Shown here piece by piece: positions 54,338 to 62,642 of a stretch of DNA of 64,000 nucleotides. This DNA comes from AP-15 sp963787425 (lineage in GTDB: Bacteria; Pseudomonadota; Alphaproteobacteria; ATCC43930; CGMCC-115725): assembly GCA_963787425.1 (NCBI GenBank), contig CAWBCV010000001.1, positions 1,240,001 to 1,304,000 of the forward strand, written 5' to 3'. Every line of letters starts with the position of its first letter. The stretch's first letter is position 1. The notes beneath the pieces were generated by a model, which saw only the letters and a program-made list of their open reading frames with translations, ran no database searches and was not told the origin of the DNA. Both the position numbers and the translations under genes were made by a program.

Positions 54338-54415
54338 GCGGACCATTTCAATGCAAACTCCGTAATTCACAGCAAGAGTACGCCAAATCCTGTGCCGAAG
54401 CAACTTGGCGGGTGC

Positions 54416-54955
54416 TGCCGAGCGCGCCCGCGACATGCGCCAACGGCATTGTAGGGCTGGCGCCGGTCTATGTGCTCAATCACTCGCAGCAAAACTTCAG
54501 GCAGCGCACCACACAGGCCGATTTGGACCAGATCGAGGACTGGACCGACCGCGCCGCCAGGAGAATGTACGAGGGTGCCGGGCTTGGGCCCAAGGACGTT
54601 GATATATTCAATCCTTACGACGGCTATGCGCCCATGACGCAGTTCTTCCTGGAGGCCTCCAGTGGCACGGCGTCAAACGCAGCGATGCCTTCGCGTTCTA
54701 CGCCGGCGATATCAGGGTCGAGGGACCGCACCCGTTCTGCTCGAGCGGCGGCAATTTGGGGACCGGGCGCCTCCGTACGGCATGTACACCGACAGCATCG
54801 AGCAGCTCCGCGGCACGGCCGGCGCACGGCAGGTCAAGGTTCGGGCAGAGACCGCGCTGGCGGCATTCACCACGCCAAGCAGTGGCGGCTGGATCATGTT
54901 CGGCAAATCCCCGAGCTGACGGCCTGTGACACGGGAGATCACCGGCTCGGCCGAA
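54416..54955 (+). repeat. Thiolase 3'-end copy 2
   Basis: Begins at GCCGAGCGCGCCCGCGACAT and follows the thiolase gene (from about 52374) to its stop with very high identity, then GACGGCCTGTGACACGGGAG. Near its start about 20 bp differ from the parent gene (CCAACGGCATTGTAGGGCTG), a feature shared with copy 4. Frame is open only in parts (RRMYEGAGLGPKDVDIFNPY); a deletion near 54655 breaks it. No promoter or start codon. Confidence 0.85.
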
Positions 54956-55033
54956 GTAACGCAAAACCTGCGCGACAAACCCTATCGGGATGGGGCAGTG
55001 TACGGAACCGTCTTACCGGAGATTTCCGCACAC

Positions 55034-55159
55034 ATGCTCATCGGCTACATGCGCGTTTCGACCGACGGCGATCGCCAGGTCCTGGACCAGGGGCTGCGCA
55101 TGAAATTCACGGCCGCTAAACGAACACGCACTACAAGGCACCGTTCGGAAGGACGATAA
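55034..55159 (+). pseudogene. Serine recombinase, N-terminal stub
   Basis: MLIGYMRVSTDGDRQVLDQG is the catalytic opening of Tn3-type resolvases (Ser in MRVSTDGDRQVLDLQ); after about 19 codons the sequence becomes unrelated and ends at 55159. Fragment only. Confidence 0.6.
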
Positions 55160-55189
55160 TGCTGATCGGCTGAGATACGCGAGGTCGTA

Positions 55190-55537
55190 ATGTACAAAGA
55201 CGCCAGCCGCTTCCGGCAGCACAGGTCTCACATCGGGCGGCCGCTGGGGCACGGGCTTGGCCGGTACGGGAACCCGCAGCAGCGCCAATCGGCGATCAAG
55301 CGCAAGCACCAAGCCGAAGCCGCCAAAGCCGCCGCCGCGTCCGTGCCCCGCGTTACCAAGCCGAAGCGGCCAAAGTCGCCGCCGCAGGGGCTCCGCTTCT
55401 CGTACAGCGATCTGCTGCTGCTCCGCAAATGCCTTAACGAGGCAATGAGCCGGGACGACCTGACAGGCCGCCAGCGGGAGCGGTTGACCGCGATGACCGT
55501 CCGGATCAACCGGGAGCTCGCCGAGCAGCGGCGCTGA
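55190..55537 (+). CDS. Small basic protein, unknown function
   Basis: 115 aa: MYKDASRFRQHRSHIGRPLG, then a Lys/Ala-rich stretch (KRKHQAEAAKAAAASVPRVT) and a helical end LLLLRKCLNEAMSRDDLTGR, QRERLTAMTVRINRELAEQ. Possibly DNA- or RNA-associated by charge. Not recognised; it may belong to an inserted plasmid fragment. Confidence 0.5.
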   Translation: MYKDASRFRQHRSHIGRPLGHGLGRYGNPQQRQSAIKRKHQAEAAKAAAASVPRVTKPKRPKSPPQGLRFSYSDLLLLRKCLNEAMSRDDLTGRQRERLTAMTVRINRELAEQRR

Positions 55538-55814
55538 AATGTGACAGCCCGTGATAAGCCGACCGGCGGGGCCGTGCGCTGAGCCGTGATTCCCCCCGCC
55601 CCTGGGGCGGCTAAATGCGGGCTGCGATGGGCGGCCGGTTGCGCAGTGATGTCGACGCCGCCGTACGCGAGACCGAGGACTTGCCTGACCACCTCCTCGC
55701 TCGCTCAGCTGGGGGCAGATCAATCTCATCGGCGACTACGTGTGGTCGTCTGGCGACGAGGCGACGGAAAACGACGATAGATTTTGACCCCTTCGGCCGA
55801 CGCCCGATCCCGCG

Positions 55815-56217
55815 TTGTACGAGGGCGCCGGGCTTGGGCCCGAGGACGTTGATATATTCAATCCCTACGACGGCTATGCACCGATGGCGCAGTTCTTCCT
55901 GGAGGCCTTCCAGTGGCACGGCGTCAAACGCGGCGATGCCTTCGCGTTCTACGCGGGCGATATCAGGGTCGAAGGACCGCACCCGTTCTCTTCGAGCGGG
56001 GCAATTTGGGGAACGGGCGCACCCGTACGGCCATGTACACCGACAGCATAGAGCAGCTCCGCGGCACGGCCGGCGCACGGCAGGTCAGGGTTCGGGCAGA
56101 GACTGCGCTGGCGGCATTCACCACTCCAAGCAGTGGCGGCTGGATCATGTTCGGCAAAAACCCGAACTGACGGCCTGTGACACGGGAGATCACCGGCTCG
56201 CGGCGATCACTCTCAGA
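55815..56217 (+). repeat. Thiolase 3'-end copy 3 plus tail
   Basis: Starts abruptly at TGTACGAGGGCGCCGGGCTT (matches about 52508 onward) and runs to the stop at 56170; a one-base loss near 55998 breaks the frame. Followed by GACGGCCTGTGACACGGGAG and CACCGGCTCGCGGCGATCAC, a tail also present in part after copy 2 and near 61035. Confidence 0.85.
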
Positions 56218-56620
56218 CCCCGACCCCAAAATGGCGGGCGAGCGACGGCTAAGATCGGCAAATCAGTTTGTGAACGGACCTTCGCCGGAATGCGCGGCAA
56301 CGGCGAGGTTGCGCCGATTCCAGCTGTTCAGGCTCACGCTATCAAACGGACGAGCTCGCCCCGTATTTGGGGCATCTCCGCCCAGGTCGATTAGGGCAGC
56401 GTAAAGTCCTTTATGATACGCGCTGGAAGGGTGGAAAGCAGCCGGAAAAATCGCACCGATCGCCAGCCCAGGGCTTTGCAGAATGGGGGCTTAGGCGGCG
56501 TTGACAGAGAAACGTGGATGCGGCAGAGGCACAAGATGAGGATGGCCGTCGGCACCAGAATCCGGGGATTTCGGCTCGTAGCCCGGGAAGATGCAGCTGA
56601 CCGGCAAAACTTAACACACC
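56218..56620. other. Region without recognisable gene
   Basis: 400 bp between thiolase copy 3 and the orphan gene at 56621. Short frames only, no domain character. Confidence 0.4.
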
Positions 56621-57361
56621 GTGCTTACAAAACGAGATCTAGCCGCGAAATTCGCCAGATGCGCCCGCACTTGGGAGCGGGCGTACCAGCATTCTGGCTC
56701 TGCAGCGCTAGGCAAAGCCTATGTAGTTTTCCTGAATCCTCGCCTCCTTAGTGATAGCGAGTTCTGGAAAATCCTAAACCTCGGTGATTCTGTTTGGGAA
56801 CAGATTTTGAAAAAAGCCTTCAGCCTGTCAACCTTGCTCTGCTTTCGCGAAGCCGGATGGAATGCTGTACAGTTAAATAACGTGCTGGAGGTTTTCGCTG
56901 GACAAAAACACCTCATGGTCCGGCTGGATGATGGCGAAGTCTTTCCTATCGGGTCCCGGAATGTAGGTGGTGCGGTGGAGAGAATCGACACAACATGTCC
57001 GGTTACGGATCTTACTTTTGATCACGTTACTCCTCTAGAGAAGATCTTGCGAGAGAAGGATAGGCCAGGTCTGCGCTGGCTCTCAGGGATTGTATGGGAT
57101 ACGGCCGTAGCCGAATCCAATGAGAAGGACCCCCGGAGGGGCGACTGGTGTAGAGGGAAAGATGGAACGCGCTACCCTCCGAAAGAATGGCTAGGTGCGA
57201 AGAAACTTAAGAAGCCCGTGATGGCCAACCTTCGACAATATTTGTTCACCGAAAATGGGCCACATTCGCAGCTACAATCGGAGGTCGTGGATATATTGGC
57301 GTGTTCAACTGAACTAATGCTACGGTCGTCGAATTCATCGCGAGGCGCAAAAGGGCGATAA
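56621..57361 (+). CDS. Orphan protein of unknown function
   Basis: 246 aa: MLTKRDLAAKFARCARTWER, KAYVVFLNPRLLSDSEFWKI, VWEQILKKAFSLSTLLCFRE, HLMVRLDDGEVFPIGSRNVG, KDRPGLRWLSGIVWDTAVAE, and a Lys-rich C-terminus. Soluble, no signal peptide. Base composition is clearly lower in GC than the flanks, with AT-ending codons, pointing to separate acquisition. No family recognised; it sits between two thiolase copies. Confidence 0.6.
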   Translation: MLTKRDLAAKFARCARTWERAYQHSGSAALGKAYVVFLNPRLLSDSEFWKILNLGDSVWEQILKKAFSLSTLLCFREAGWNAVQLNNVLEVFAGQKHLMVRLDDGEVFPIGSRNVGGAVERIDTTCPVTDLTFDHVTPLEKILREKDRPGLRWLSGIVWDTAVAESNEKDPRRGDWCRGKDGTRYPPKEWLGAKKLKKPVMANLRQYLFTENGPHSQLQSEVVDILACSTELMLRSSNSSRGAKGR

Positions 57362-57394
57362 CTGTTGATGAATGACTGACCCCGTCCTTGCGGC

Positions 57395-57469
57395 TTCAAT
57401 GTGGAGCTCGATGTCGCCGGTCAGCGCGAGGTAATTCAGCGGCCCGGCATCGGCGACGACCAGCGGCAT
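57395..57469 (-). pseudogene. PIN-domain toxin (DUF3368-like), N-terminal stub
   Basis: MPLVVADAGPLNYLALTGDI begins at 57469: the typical PIN opening with first catalytic Asp (VVADAGPLNYLAL). Ends after about 25 codons. Lies 6 bp after the UPF0175 antitoxin gene. Confidence 0.6.
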
Positions 57470-57475
57470 GCGGGA

Positions 57476-57763
57476 TCAGAAGCCGAGCCGCTGCAGGTCG
57501 CGGCGGTCGCGCTCCAGATCGTCTGCCGTGTATGTGCCGAAGACGCCGTGCCCGGTCAGAAACTCATCGAGCTTGGCGCGGGTGGCGAAACCAAGCAGCC
57601 GGCGCAGTTCGGCGCGGCCGAGATGCCCCTGCCGGAATTCGTCGAGCGCCAGCGCTTCGAGCACGCGGCGTTTGACCTCGCCGCCGGTGCCGAGGCGCCG
57701 GGCGAGATCTGCGGGGATGCGGACGGTGATTTCCGTCAAGGCGGCTGAGGTGCTGTCGTCCAT
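57476..57763 (-). CDS. UPF0175-family antitoxin
   Basis: 95 aa: EITVRIPADLARRLGTGGEV, KRRVLEALALDEFRQGHLGR, AELRRLLGFATRAKLDEFLT, YTADDLERDRRDLQRLGF. This matches UPF0175 (ribbon/HTH-like antitoxins) in full length. Its PIN toxin is reduced to a stub, so it is an orphan antitoxin. Confidence 0.8.
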   Translation of the reverse strand: MDDSTSAALTEITVRIPADLARRLGTGGEVKRRVLEALALDEFRQGHLGRAELRRLLGFATRAKLDEFLTGHGVFGTYTADDLERDRRDLQRLGF

Positions 57764-57817
57764 ATTTTCTTCTTACCACGCCGCCGAGTTGCGGACATTA
57801 TCAGATATTGGCATCAG

Positions 57818-58365
57818 GCCGAGCGCGCCCGCGACATGCGCCAAAGGCATCGTAGAGGCTGGCCGGTCTATGTGCTCAATCACTCACAGCACAATTTCAG
57901 GAAGCGCACCACACAGGAAGATTTGGACCAGGTGGAGGACTGGACCGACCGCGCCGCCGGGAGAATGTACGAGGGTGCCGGGCTCAGGCCCAACGACGTT
58001 GATATATTCAATCCTTACGACGGCTATGCACCCATGGCGCAGTTCTTCCTGGAGGCCTTCCAGTGGCACGGCGTCAAATGCGGCGATGCCTTCGCGTTCT
58101 ACGCGGGCGATATCAGGGTCGAGGGACCGCACCCGTTCTGCTCGAGCGGCGGCAATTCGGGGAACGGGCGCACCCGTACGGCCATGTACACCGACAGCAT
58201 AGAGCAGCTCCGCGGCACGGCTGGCGCACGGCAGGTCAAGGTTCGGGCAGAGACGGCGCTGGCGGCATTCACGACTCCAAGCAGTGGCGGCTGGATCATG
58301 TTCGGCAAACACCCGAACTGACGGCCTGTGACAGGCGTCATCGGACGATTTGTTCAAAATTGCAC
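57818..58365 (+). repeat. Thiolase 3'-end copy 4 plus tail
   Basis: Starts at GCCGAGCGCGCCCGCGACAT like copy 2 and is open over most of its length (LNHSQHNFRKRTTQEDLDQV to GGWIMFGKHPN, stop at 58321). Tail GACGGCCTGTGACAGGCGTC then ACGATTTGTTCAAAAT, a motif that recurs inverted near 61000. The largest extra copy; it lacks the first 270 codons of a thiolase and cannot be an enzyme. Confidence 0.85.
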
Positions 58366-58637
58366 GCTAACGCGCCTGATGCGAAGCGTCGCGCCATGTT
58401 CTGGCTTTTCGTGTCGAAATCGCATAAGCGGTTATGCAAAATTCACGCCCTTGCAGAGTGAAGCGGGGGTCGGCTTTAAACCGGGGGAAGGGGCGCGCCC
58501 TGAAGCCCGCCCGGTCGGCTTGCATGAATTTCGGCGGTCTTCAGAGCGGCGAGCATGTCGAGCAGAATGTCTCGTTTCATCGTTCCCGGAAGGCCTTCAC
58601 GACGCCTTTACGACTGATCAATTACCTTTAGGCAGCA

Positions 58638-59003
58638 TTGGGCCGCATGTCCGCGCCCCCCGAAATGATGATGGCAAAGCTGAAATCCGCCGTCATCGCA
58701 ACCGTGATTTGGCTCGCCTGCGCAGTCCCCGTTTTTGGTGGTCTCTACGCCTGCTCGGTTTGGCTGACGCCGGAGCCGTTTGCAACGGTGGCCGAGTGCT
58801 ATCGCGCCTTGGCGTATGTGCAATACCACGAGGGCCACCATGGCGAGTACTGCGCTGAACTCGAAAGGGGGGATGGTGCGCATTCGCGTATGACCCTGGC
58901 TCGGGAACGGATCGCTGCTTCATGCCCTGATCGGGCTCAGCATTGCACCATCGCGTGGCAACGTCGCCTTCGTTCATTGCAGCGCACGGCGGACAGCGCG
59001 TAA
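58638..59003 (+). CDS. Small membrane-anchored protein, unknown
   Basis: Up to 121 aa. LKSAVIATVIWLACAVPVFG is a clear N-terminal transmembrane or signal segment, followed by a soluble part with Cys residues (VAECYRALAYVQYHEGHHGE, CPDRAQHCTIAW). Start uncertain among several Met codons. Not recognised. Confidence 0.45.
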   Translation: MGRMSAPPEMMMAKLKSAVIATVIWLACAVPVFGGLYACSVWLTPEPFATVAECYRALAYVQYHEGHHGEYCAELERGDGAHSRMTLARERIAASCPDRAQHCTIAWQRRLRSLQRTADSA

Positions 59004-59123
59004 GCGGATCACCGGACGATCAAAGAGGTCATAGCCGATGAATGCCCGCACCGTGGCTGCGCTAGTCATGCCGCGCGCGTGACACGGCGCATGGCGCTGT
59101 CCTCTGTGCGACTCCCGCGTCGC

Positions 59124-59951
59124 TCATGAATCAATCGGTGTCTTTTCGCTTATGTCCTTAAGTTCCTTCATCGTCTCGGCAAGCGAACCCGGTAATGTAA
59201 AGCGCGACTTTTTTGCCGATATTTTGTAACCCTGATTGAACTTCACAAGGCCATTTGCCAACCGGATCAGTACGTTAAACAATTGCCCCGCAACGATACA
59301 CTCCGTAGTAGCCATGCTTGCTTGAGTGCGGATCACAATTCGGAAGCTATTTAAATTGTGCGCTCCGTCGCGGAGGCCAGTTGGGCTGAATGCATCTTCA
59401 ATGTTTCGATTGCGTCGTGCGGTTATATCTTTCATCTCACGCACGCCCCCGACAAGCCAGCCTGAGTGCTTGACCAATTCGGGATCACGTTCAATGGCAA
59501 ACGGAAGCTCCTTGGCGAAATCGTATTCTATCAGGTACATATCTGGGCAGGTCTTAAACAACGCAGGGTATTTGTGCTGTGATTTAATTACTTGGCAGAT
59601 ATGGTCGTCGTTTTCGAAGTCAACCATCATTTGTTCGTAGATGGTGTGTGCGTCTCTATAATGTGGAAGGATATTTTGCGAAGCAATATGTAAAAGGTAC
59701 TCGATGTCGAATGTAAGACCGGAGATAACGGCATTGATTTGCTGGATTTCGTGTTCTTGTTTCTCTCTGGTCGCTTTTATCCGATCACGCCACGCGCGGA
59801 ATTTTTCCAACAGAATGCCAACTATCATGGCCAGAAGTGCGCTTACAAATACCGAGACGACAGGCCACCATTGCGGCTGCTGTGTGCCGATGGCCGCTAG
59901 AATTTTTTGAAGTTGAGCCTCGTTTAGCGAGAGGACCGGATTATCCGCCAT
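59124..59951 (-). CDS. Membrane-anchored coiled protein, unknown function
   Basis: 275 aa. One transmembrane helix near residues 30-48 (VVSVFVSALLAMIVGILLEK), then a charged coiled stretch (FRAWRDRIKATREKQEHEIQ) and a soluble domain (LLHIASQNILPHYRDAHTIY, IEYDFAKELPFAIERDPELV). Low GC compared with most of the window, suggesting a separate origin. Possibly an accessory or defence-type island gene; no family recognised. Confidence 0.65.
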   Translation of the reverse strand: MADNPVLSLNEAQLQKILAAIGTQQPQWWPVVSVFVSALLAMIVGILLEKFRAWRDRIKATREKQEHEIQQINAVISGLTFDIEYLLHIASQNILPHYRDAHTIYEQMMVDFENDDHICQVIKSQHKYPALFKTCPDMYLIEYDFAKELPFAIERDPELVKHSGWLVGGVREMKDITARRNRNIEDAFSPTGLRDGAHNLNSFRIVIRTQASMATTECIVAGQLFNVLIRLANGLVKFNQGYKISAKKSRFTLPGSLAETMKELKDISEKTPIDS

Positions 59952-60010
59952 CTCAGTGCCCGGGCCTGTCGAACGAGTTCAAAGGCGGCGCGTAATTTAT
60001 CATTGGAAAA

Positions 60011-60538
60011 TCACGCGGCTTCCATCTCCCGCTGAAATGACAATCTCGCCGCTCTTTCATCGACCTTTTTTGCAAGCCAGAAACCCAATGCTCGAAGCCC
60101 GAACGTTAGGACAATTAAAATCACAAAACCGATCAGGGCTTGCCATTCGCCCTGAAGGAGCACTGCCAGCATACCAACCGGCACGATTCCCACGCCCGCG
60201 ATCATTAAGCCGATGATCACGCCTGCCATTCCCCACGTCTCATAGGTAACGCCGAGTCCACCAAACCACATCATCGCGCCGAAGACAAACGATGCGATCA
60301 CAAAGCCAATGGCAGCGATAAATCGCGCAGGCGGGATAAGTGATAGAGGCCCAAGGATCAAGAACGAGATCAGAAGGTTACTCCAAAATATAACCGCAAG
60401 CCACTCCTTAACCCAGAAGCTTACGGCGGTTGCTCCAATGATGAAGATCATCGCAAGACCAAAAACGGCTGCCACTACCAATAAGCCGCCGAGCACGAAC
60501 GCCACGTTTTTCAGCGTTTCTCCGACATTCAGGGCCAT
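60011..60538 (-). CDS. Polytopic membrane protein, unknown function
   Basis: 175 aa from MALNVGETLKN at 60538 (a longer frame to 60589 adds unconvincing residues). At least four helices: FVLGGLLVVAAVFGLAMIFI, AVIFWSNLLISFLILGPLSL, FIAAIGFVIASFVFGAMMWF and MAGVIIGLMIAGVGIVPVGM, then a basic tail. Next to the other lower-GC membrane gene, same strand. Confidence 0.6.
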   Translation of the reverse strand: MALNVGETLKNVAFVLGGLLVVAAVFGLAMIFIIGATAVSFWVKEWLAVIFWSNLLISFLILGPLSLIPPARFIAAIGFVIASFVFGAMMWFGGLGVTYETWGMAGVIIGLMIAGVGIVPVGMLAVLLQGEWQALIGFVILIVLTFGLRALGFWLAKKVDERAARLSFQREMEAA

Positions 60539-60589
60539 CTGCAGGGCCGCTTTCCGCGCAAAGGGTTGGACACGCTTGCTAGGGTACAA

Positions 60590-60999
60590 AGGCGGCGGTA
60601 AACCTTTGCTTAAATCAGGCTGAAACCTCTGCCCTTTTGTTCACTTCCTGGAAGCTTGATCAGTGACTCCACAAAGGAAGTCAGTTCGGTGTTACATTGC
60701 TCCTTGCTCCGTCCTCCCTCTGAGATACAGGCAGTCTGATAAGCGAGGGCTGCTTGCGGGTGAAATTCCCGCGCGCGCCGCAGAGCATTATCCGGGCAGA
60801 GCGATGATTTGATCTTGCCATGCTGGCCCGCTGCGCGGCGATGATGACTTGCGATGTTGGGCGATTAGTTGAGGCGCGCCAATACAAAATATGGGCATTA
60901 GGGGAACGGATGGATGCGCCGATCGTGGATCGGCGTCGAGGGCGACCGCGTGAAGCTCTTCTCCAAGGAAATCCTGCGGCCTTGCAGCTATCATACGAT
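60590..60999. other. Region without recognisable gene
   Basis: 410 bp of short frames lacking domain character, leading into the short dispersed repeat at 61000. Confidence 0.4.
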
Positions 61000-61067
61000 T
61001 TTGAACAAATCGTTCGGTGATCCCTGACACTGGAGATGACCGGTTCGCGGCGATCACTCTCAGCCAC
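61000..61067. repeat. Short dispersed repeat shared with thiolase-copy tails
   Basis: ATTTTGAACAAATCGT (inverse of the ATTTGTTCAAAAT motif at 58348) followed by GGAGATGACCGGTTCGCGGC and GATCACTCTCAG, which differs by about two bases from the tail of thiolase copy 3 (56186-56217). Lies directly against the acyl-CoA synthetase fragment. Confidence 0.6.
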
Positions 61068-61075
61068 GTGCAGCG

Positions 61076-61325
61076 CTATGTGCCGCGAAACACGATGAGG
61101 GCGTCTACCGCCTTCACGCCCTGACCTGACGGCAGCACCATCAGCGGATTGATGTCCAGCTCTGCCAAGTGTCCTTCAAGGTGCATGGCGAGGTACGACA
61201 CGCGCACCAGGGTATCCTCGAGCGCCGCGAGGTCCGCCGCTGGCCGTCCGCGAAAGCCCTGGAGCAACCGGGCTCCTTTGACCTCAGCGATCATCGCCTG
61301 TGCTTCCGAGCGCGTGATCGGGCAG
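61076..61325 (-). pseudogene. Acyl-CoA synthetase (NDP-forming), C-terminal fragment
   Basis: About 80 codons: AMIAEVKGARLLQGFRGRPA, then LVRVSYLAMHLEGHLAELDI, NPLMVLPSGQGVKAVDALIV and a stop at 61076. This is the end of the ATP-grasp domain (AELDINPL metal/ATP motif) of acetate-CoA-ligase-type enzymes. The upstream two domains are absent. The same 3' end recurs at 63891 at the window edge. Confidence 0.75.
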
Positions 61326-61346
61326 CCACGCCAGGTGCTTCACGCT

Positions 61347-61766
61347 CTACCATGGACCGGTGTTGGCCATGCTGGTCCAGGGCTCGGCAGGCGGCAGCGC
61401 TTCGCCGGCCTGCAGCAGCTCGATGGAGATGCCGTCCGGCGTTCGGATAAAGGCCATGCGGCCGTCACGCGGCGGGCGGTTGATCGTCACGCCGCGGGCG
61501 ATAAAGGCGTTGCAGGTGTCGTAGATGTTGTCCACGGCGTATGCGAGATGCCCGAAATTGCGGCCGCCGGTGTAGGGCTCGGGATCCCAGTTGTAGGTGA
61601 GTTCCACGGCAGCCGCCTCGTCGCCGGGGGCGGCTAGGAACACGTTGGTGTACCGGCCTTTCCCGTCCGGACGGCGGCGGAACTCGCGCAGGCCGAGCAC
61701 CTCGAAGAAGGCGATGGTGTCCTCCAGCGAACTGACGCGGATCATAGTGTGCAAATATTTAGTCAT
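61347..61766 (-). CDS. VOC-family glyoxalase (lactoylglutathione lyase-like)
   Basis: 139 aa. Glyoxalase I pattern: KYLHTMIRVSSLEDTIAFFE with the first metal His, VLGLREFRRRPDGKGRYTNV, AAVELTYNWDPEPYTGGRNF with a metal Glu, GHLAYAVDNIYDTCNAF with a His, and RTPDGISIELLQ with the last Glu, so all four metal ligands are present. Third gene of an amidohydrolase/aldolase operon, which suggests a detoxification or specialised ring-fission role. Confidence 0.85.
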   Translation of the reverse strand: MTKYLHTMIRVSSLEDTIAFFEVLGLREFRRRPDGKGRYTNVFLAAPGDEAAAVELTYNWDPEPYTGGRNFGHLAYAVDNIYDTCNAFIARGVTINRPPRDGRMAFIRTPDGISIELLQAGEALPPAEPWTSMANTGPW

Positions 61767-61815
61767 GGGGTTGTCCTTCGGTCAGCGTGTTCGAGATTTC
61801 CTTCGGGCGGTCCCC

Positions 61816-62625
61816 TCATGGGGTCGGCACCCCGATCGACTTCAACCGCGCATGTGCACGGGCCGCGCGCGCTTTCATCCCGTCAAGATACGTGCTCACA
61901 TCGTTCCCTGGCAGGTTCAGCACCTTGCACCCGAGCTGCCAATATTCCTCGATCTGCGCCTCGGTCTCCGCCGATCCCCGAGCGAGCTTGCCGTGTGCAT
62001 TGCACGCCGCCGCGATCCGCCGCACCGCCGCTTTGAAGGTCGGGTGTTCAAGGTTGAGGTGAACCCCAAGCTGCGCGCTCAGGTCGGAATGTCCATACGC
62101 GATCATGTCGACCCCTTCGACCGCCGCGATCTCCTCGACATTCTCCAGGCCTTCGAGCGATTCGATTGACGGGAATATGATGACGTTTTCGTTGGCCCAT
62201 GGCGCGTATTCGGTGGCGTGGCGGGCGCCGTAGCTCTTGTATCCCGTATGCGGCCCCTGGCCGGAAATGCCCCGATTCCCGATCGGCGGATACTTTGCCA
62301 GGCGGACGATCGCGCGCGCTTCTTCGGCCGTGTCCACCTCGGACACCTGAATGCCCATGATGCCTTGATCCAGGATGCCGGGAATCAGATGCGCGAATGA
62401 CTTATGGATCCGAACGATGGCGGAGACGTTCGTGGCCTGGAACCAGCTCGCCAGATTGGCGATCGTTTCCATGTCGAACGCCCCATGTTCGTGGTCGATT
62501 GCACAGTAGTCGAAGCCGGCCGCCTCGATGATCCAGGGAACGCCGCGTGATGCGAACTCCTTGAGCCCGGTGCCCAGCGCCGCCCGCCCTTCGCGCACCG
62601 CCCGCCGTATGCTGTTTTCCTTCAT
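61816..62625 (-). CDS. HpcH/HpaI-family aldolase
   Basis: 269 aa from MKENSIRRAVREGRAALGTG at 62625. Class II pyruvate-type aldolase: EAAGFDYCAIDHEHGAFDME (conserved His and acidic residues), AIVRIHKSF, PGILDQGIMGIQVSEVDTAE with QGxxGxxxP-like metal region, IFPSIESLEGLENVEEIAA and DMIAYGHSDLSAQLG (metal Asp). Cleaves 4-hydroxy-2-oxo acids to pyruvate plus aldehyde in catabolic routes. Starts 17 bp after the amidohydrolase stop. Confidence 0.87.
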   Translation of the reverse strand: MKENSIRRAVREGRAALGTGLKEFASRGVPWIIEAAGFDYCAIDHEHGAFDMETIANLASWFQATNVSAIVRIHKSFAHLIPGILDQGIMGIQVSEVDTAEEARAIVRLAKYPPIGNRGISGQGPHTGYKSYGARHATEYAPWANENVIIFPSIESLEGLENVEEIAAVEGVDMIAYGHSDLSAQLGVHLNLEHPTFKAAVRRIAAACNAHGKLARGSAETEAQIEEYWQLGCKVLNLPGNDVSTYLDGMKARAARAHARLKSIGVPTP

Positions 62626-62642
62626 GGCTCGTTCCGGTCGCG

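Noticed and set aside
54412..55119. Coding genes from thiolase copies 2-4
   Set aside because: They lack start codons, ribosome sites and the first half of the enzyme; long frames arise from gene-derived composition.
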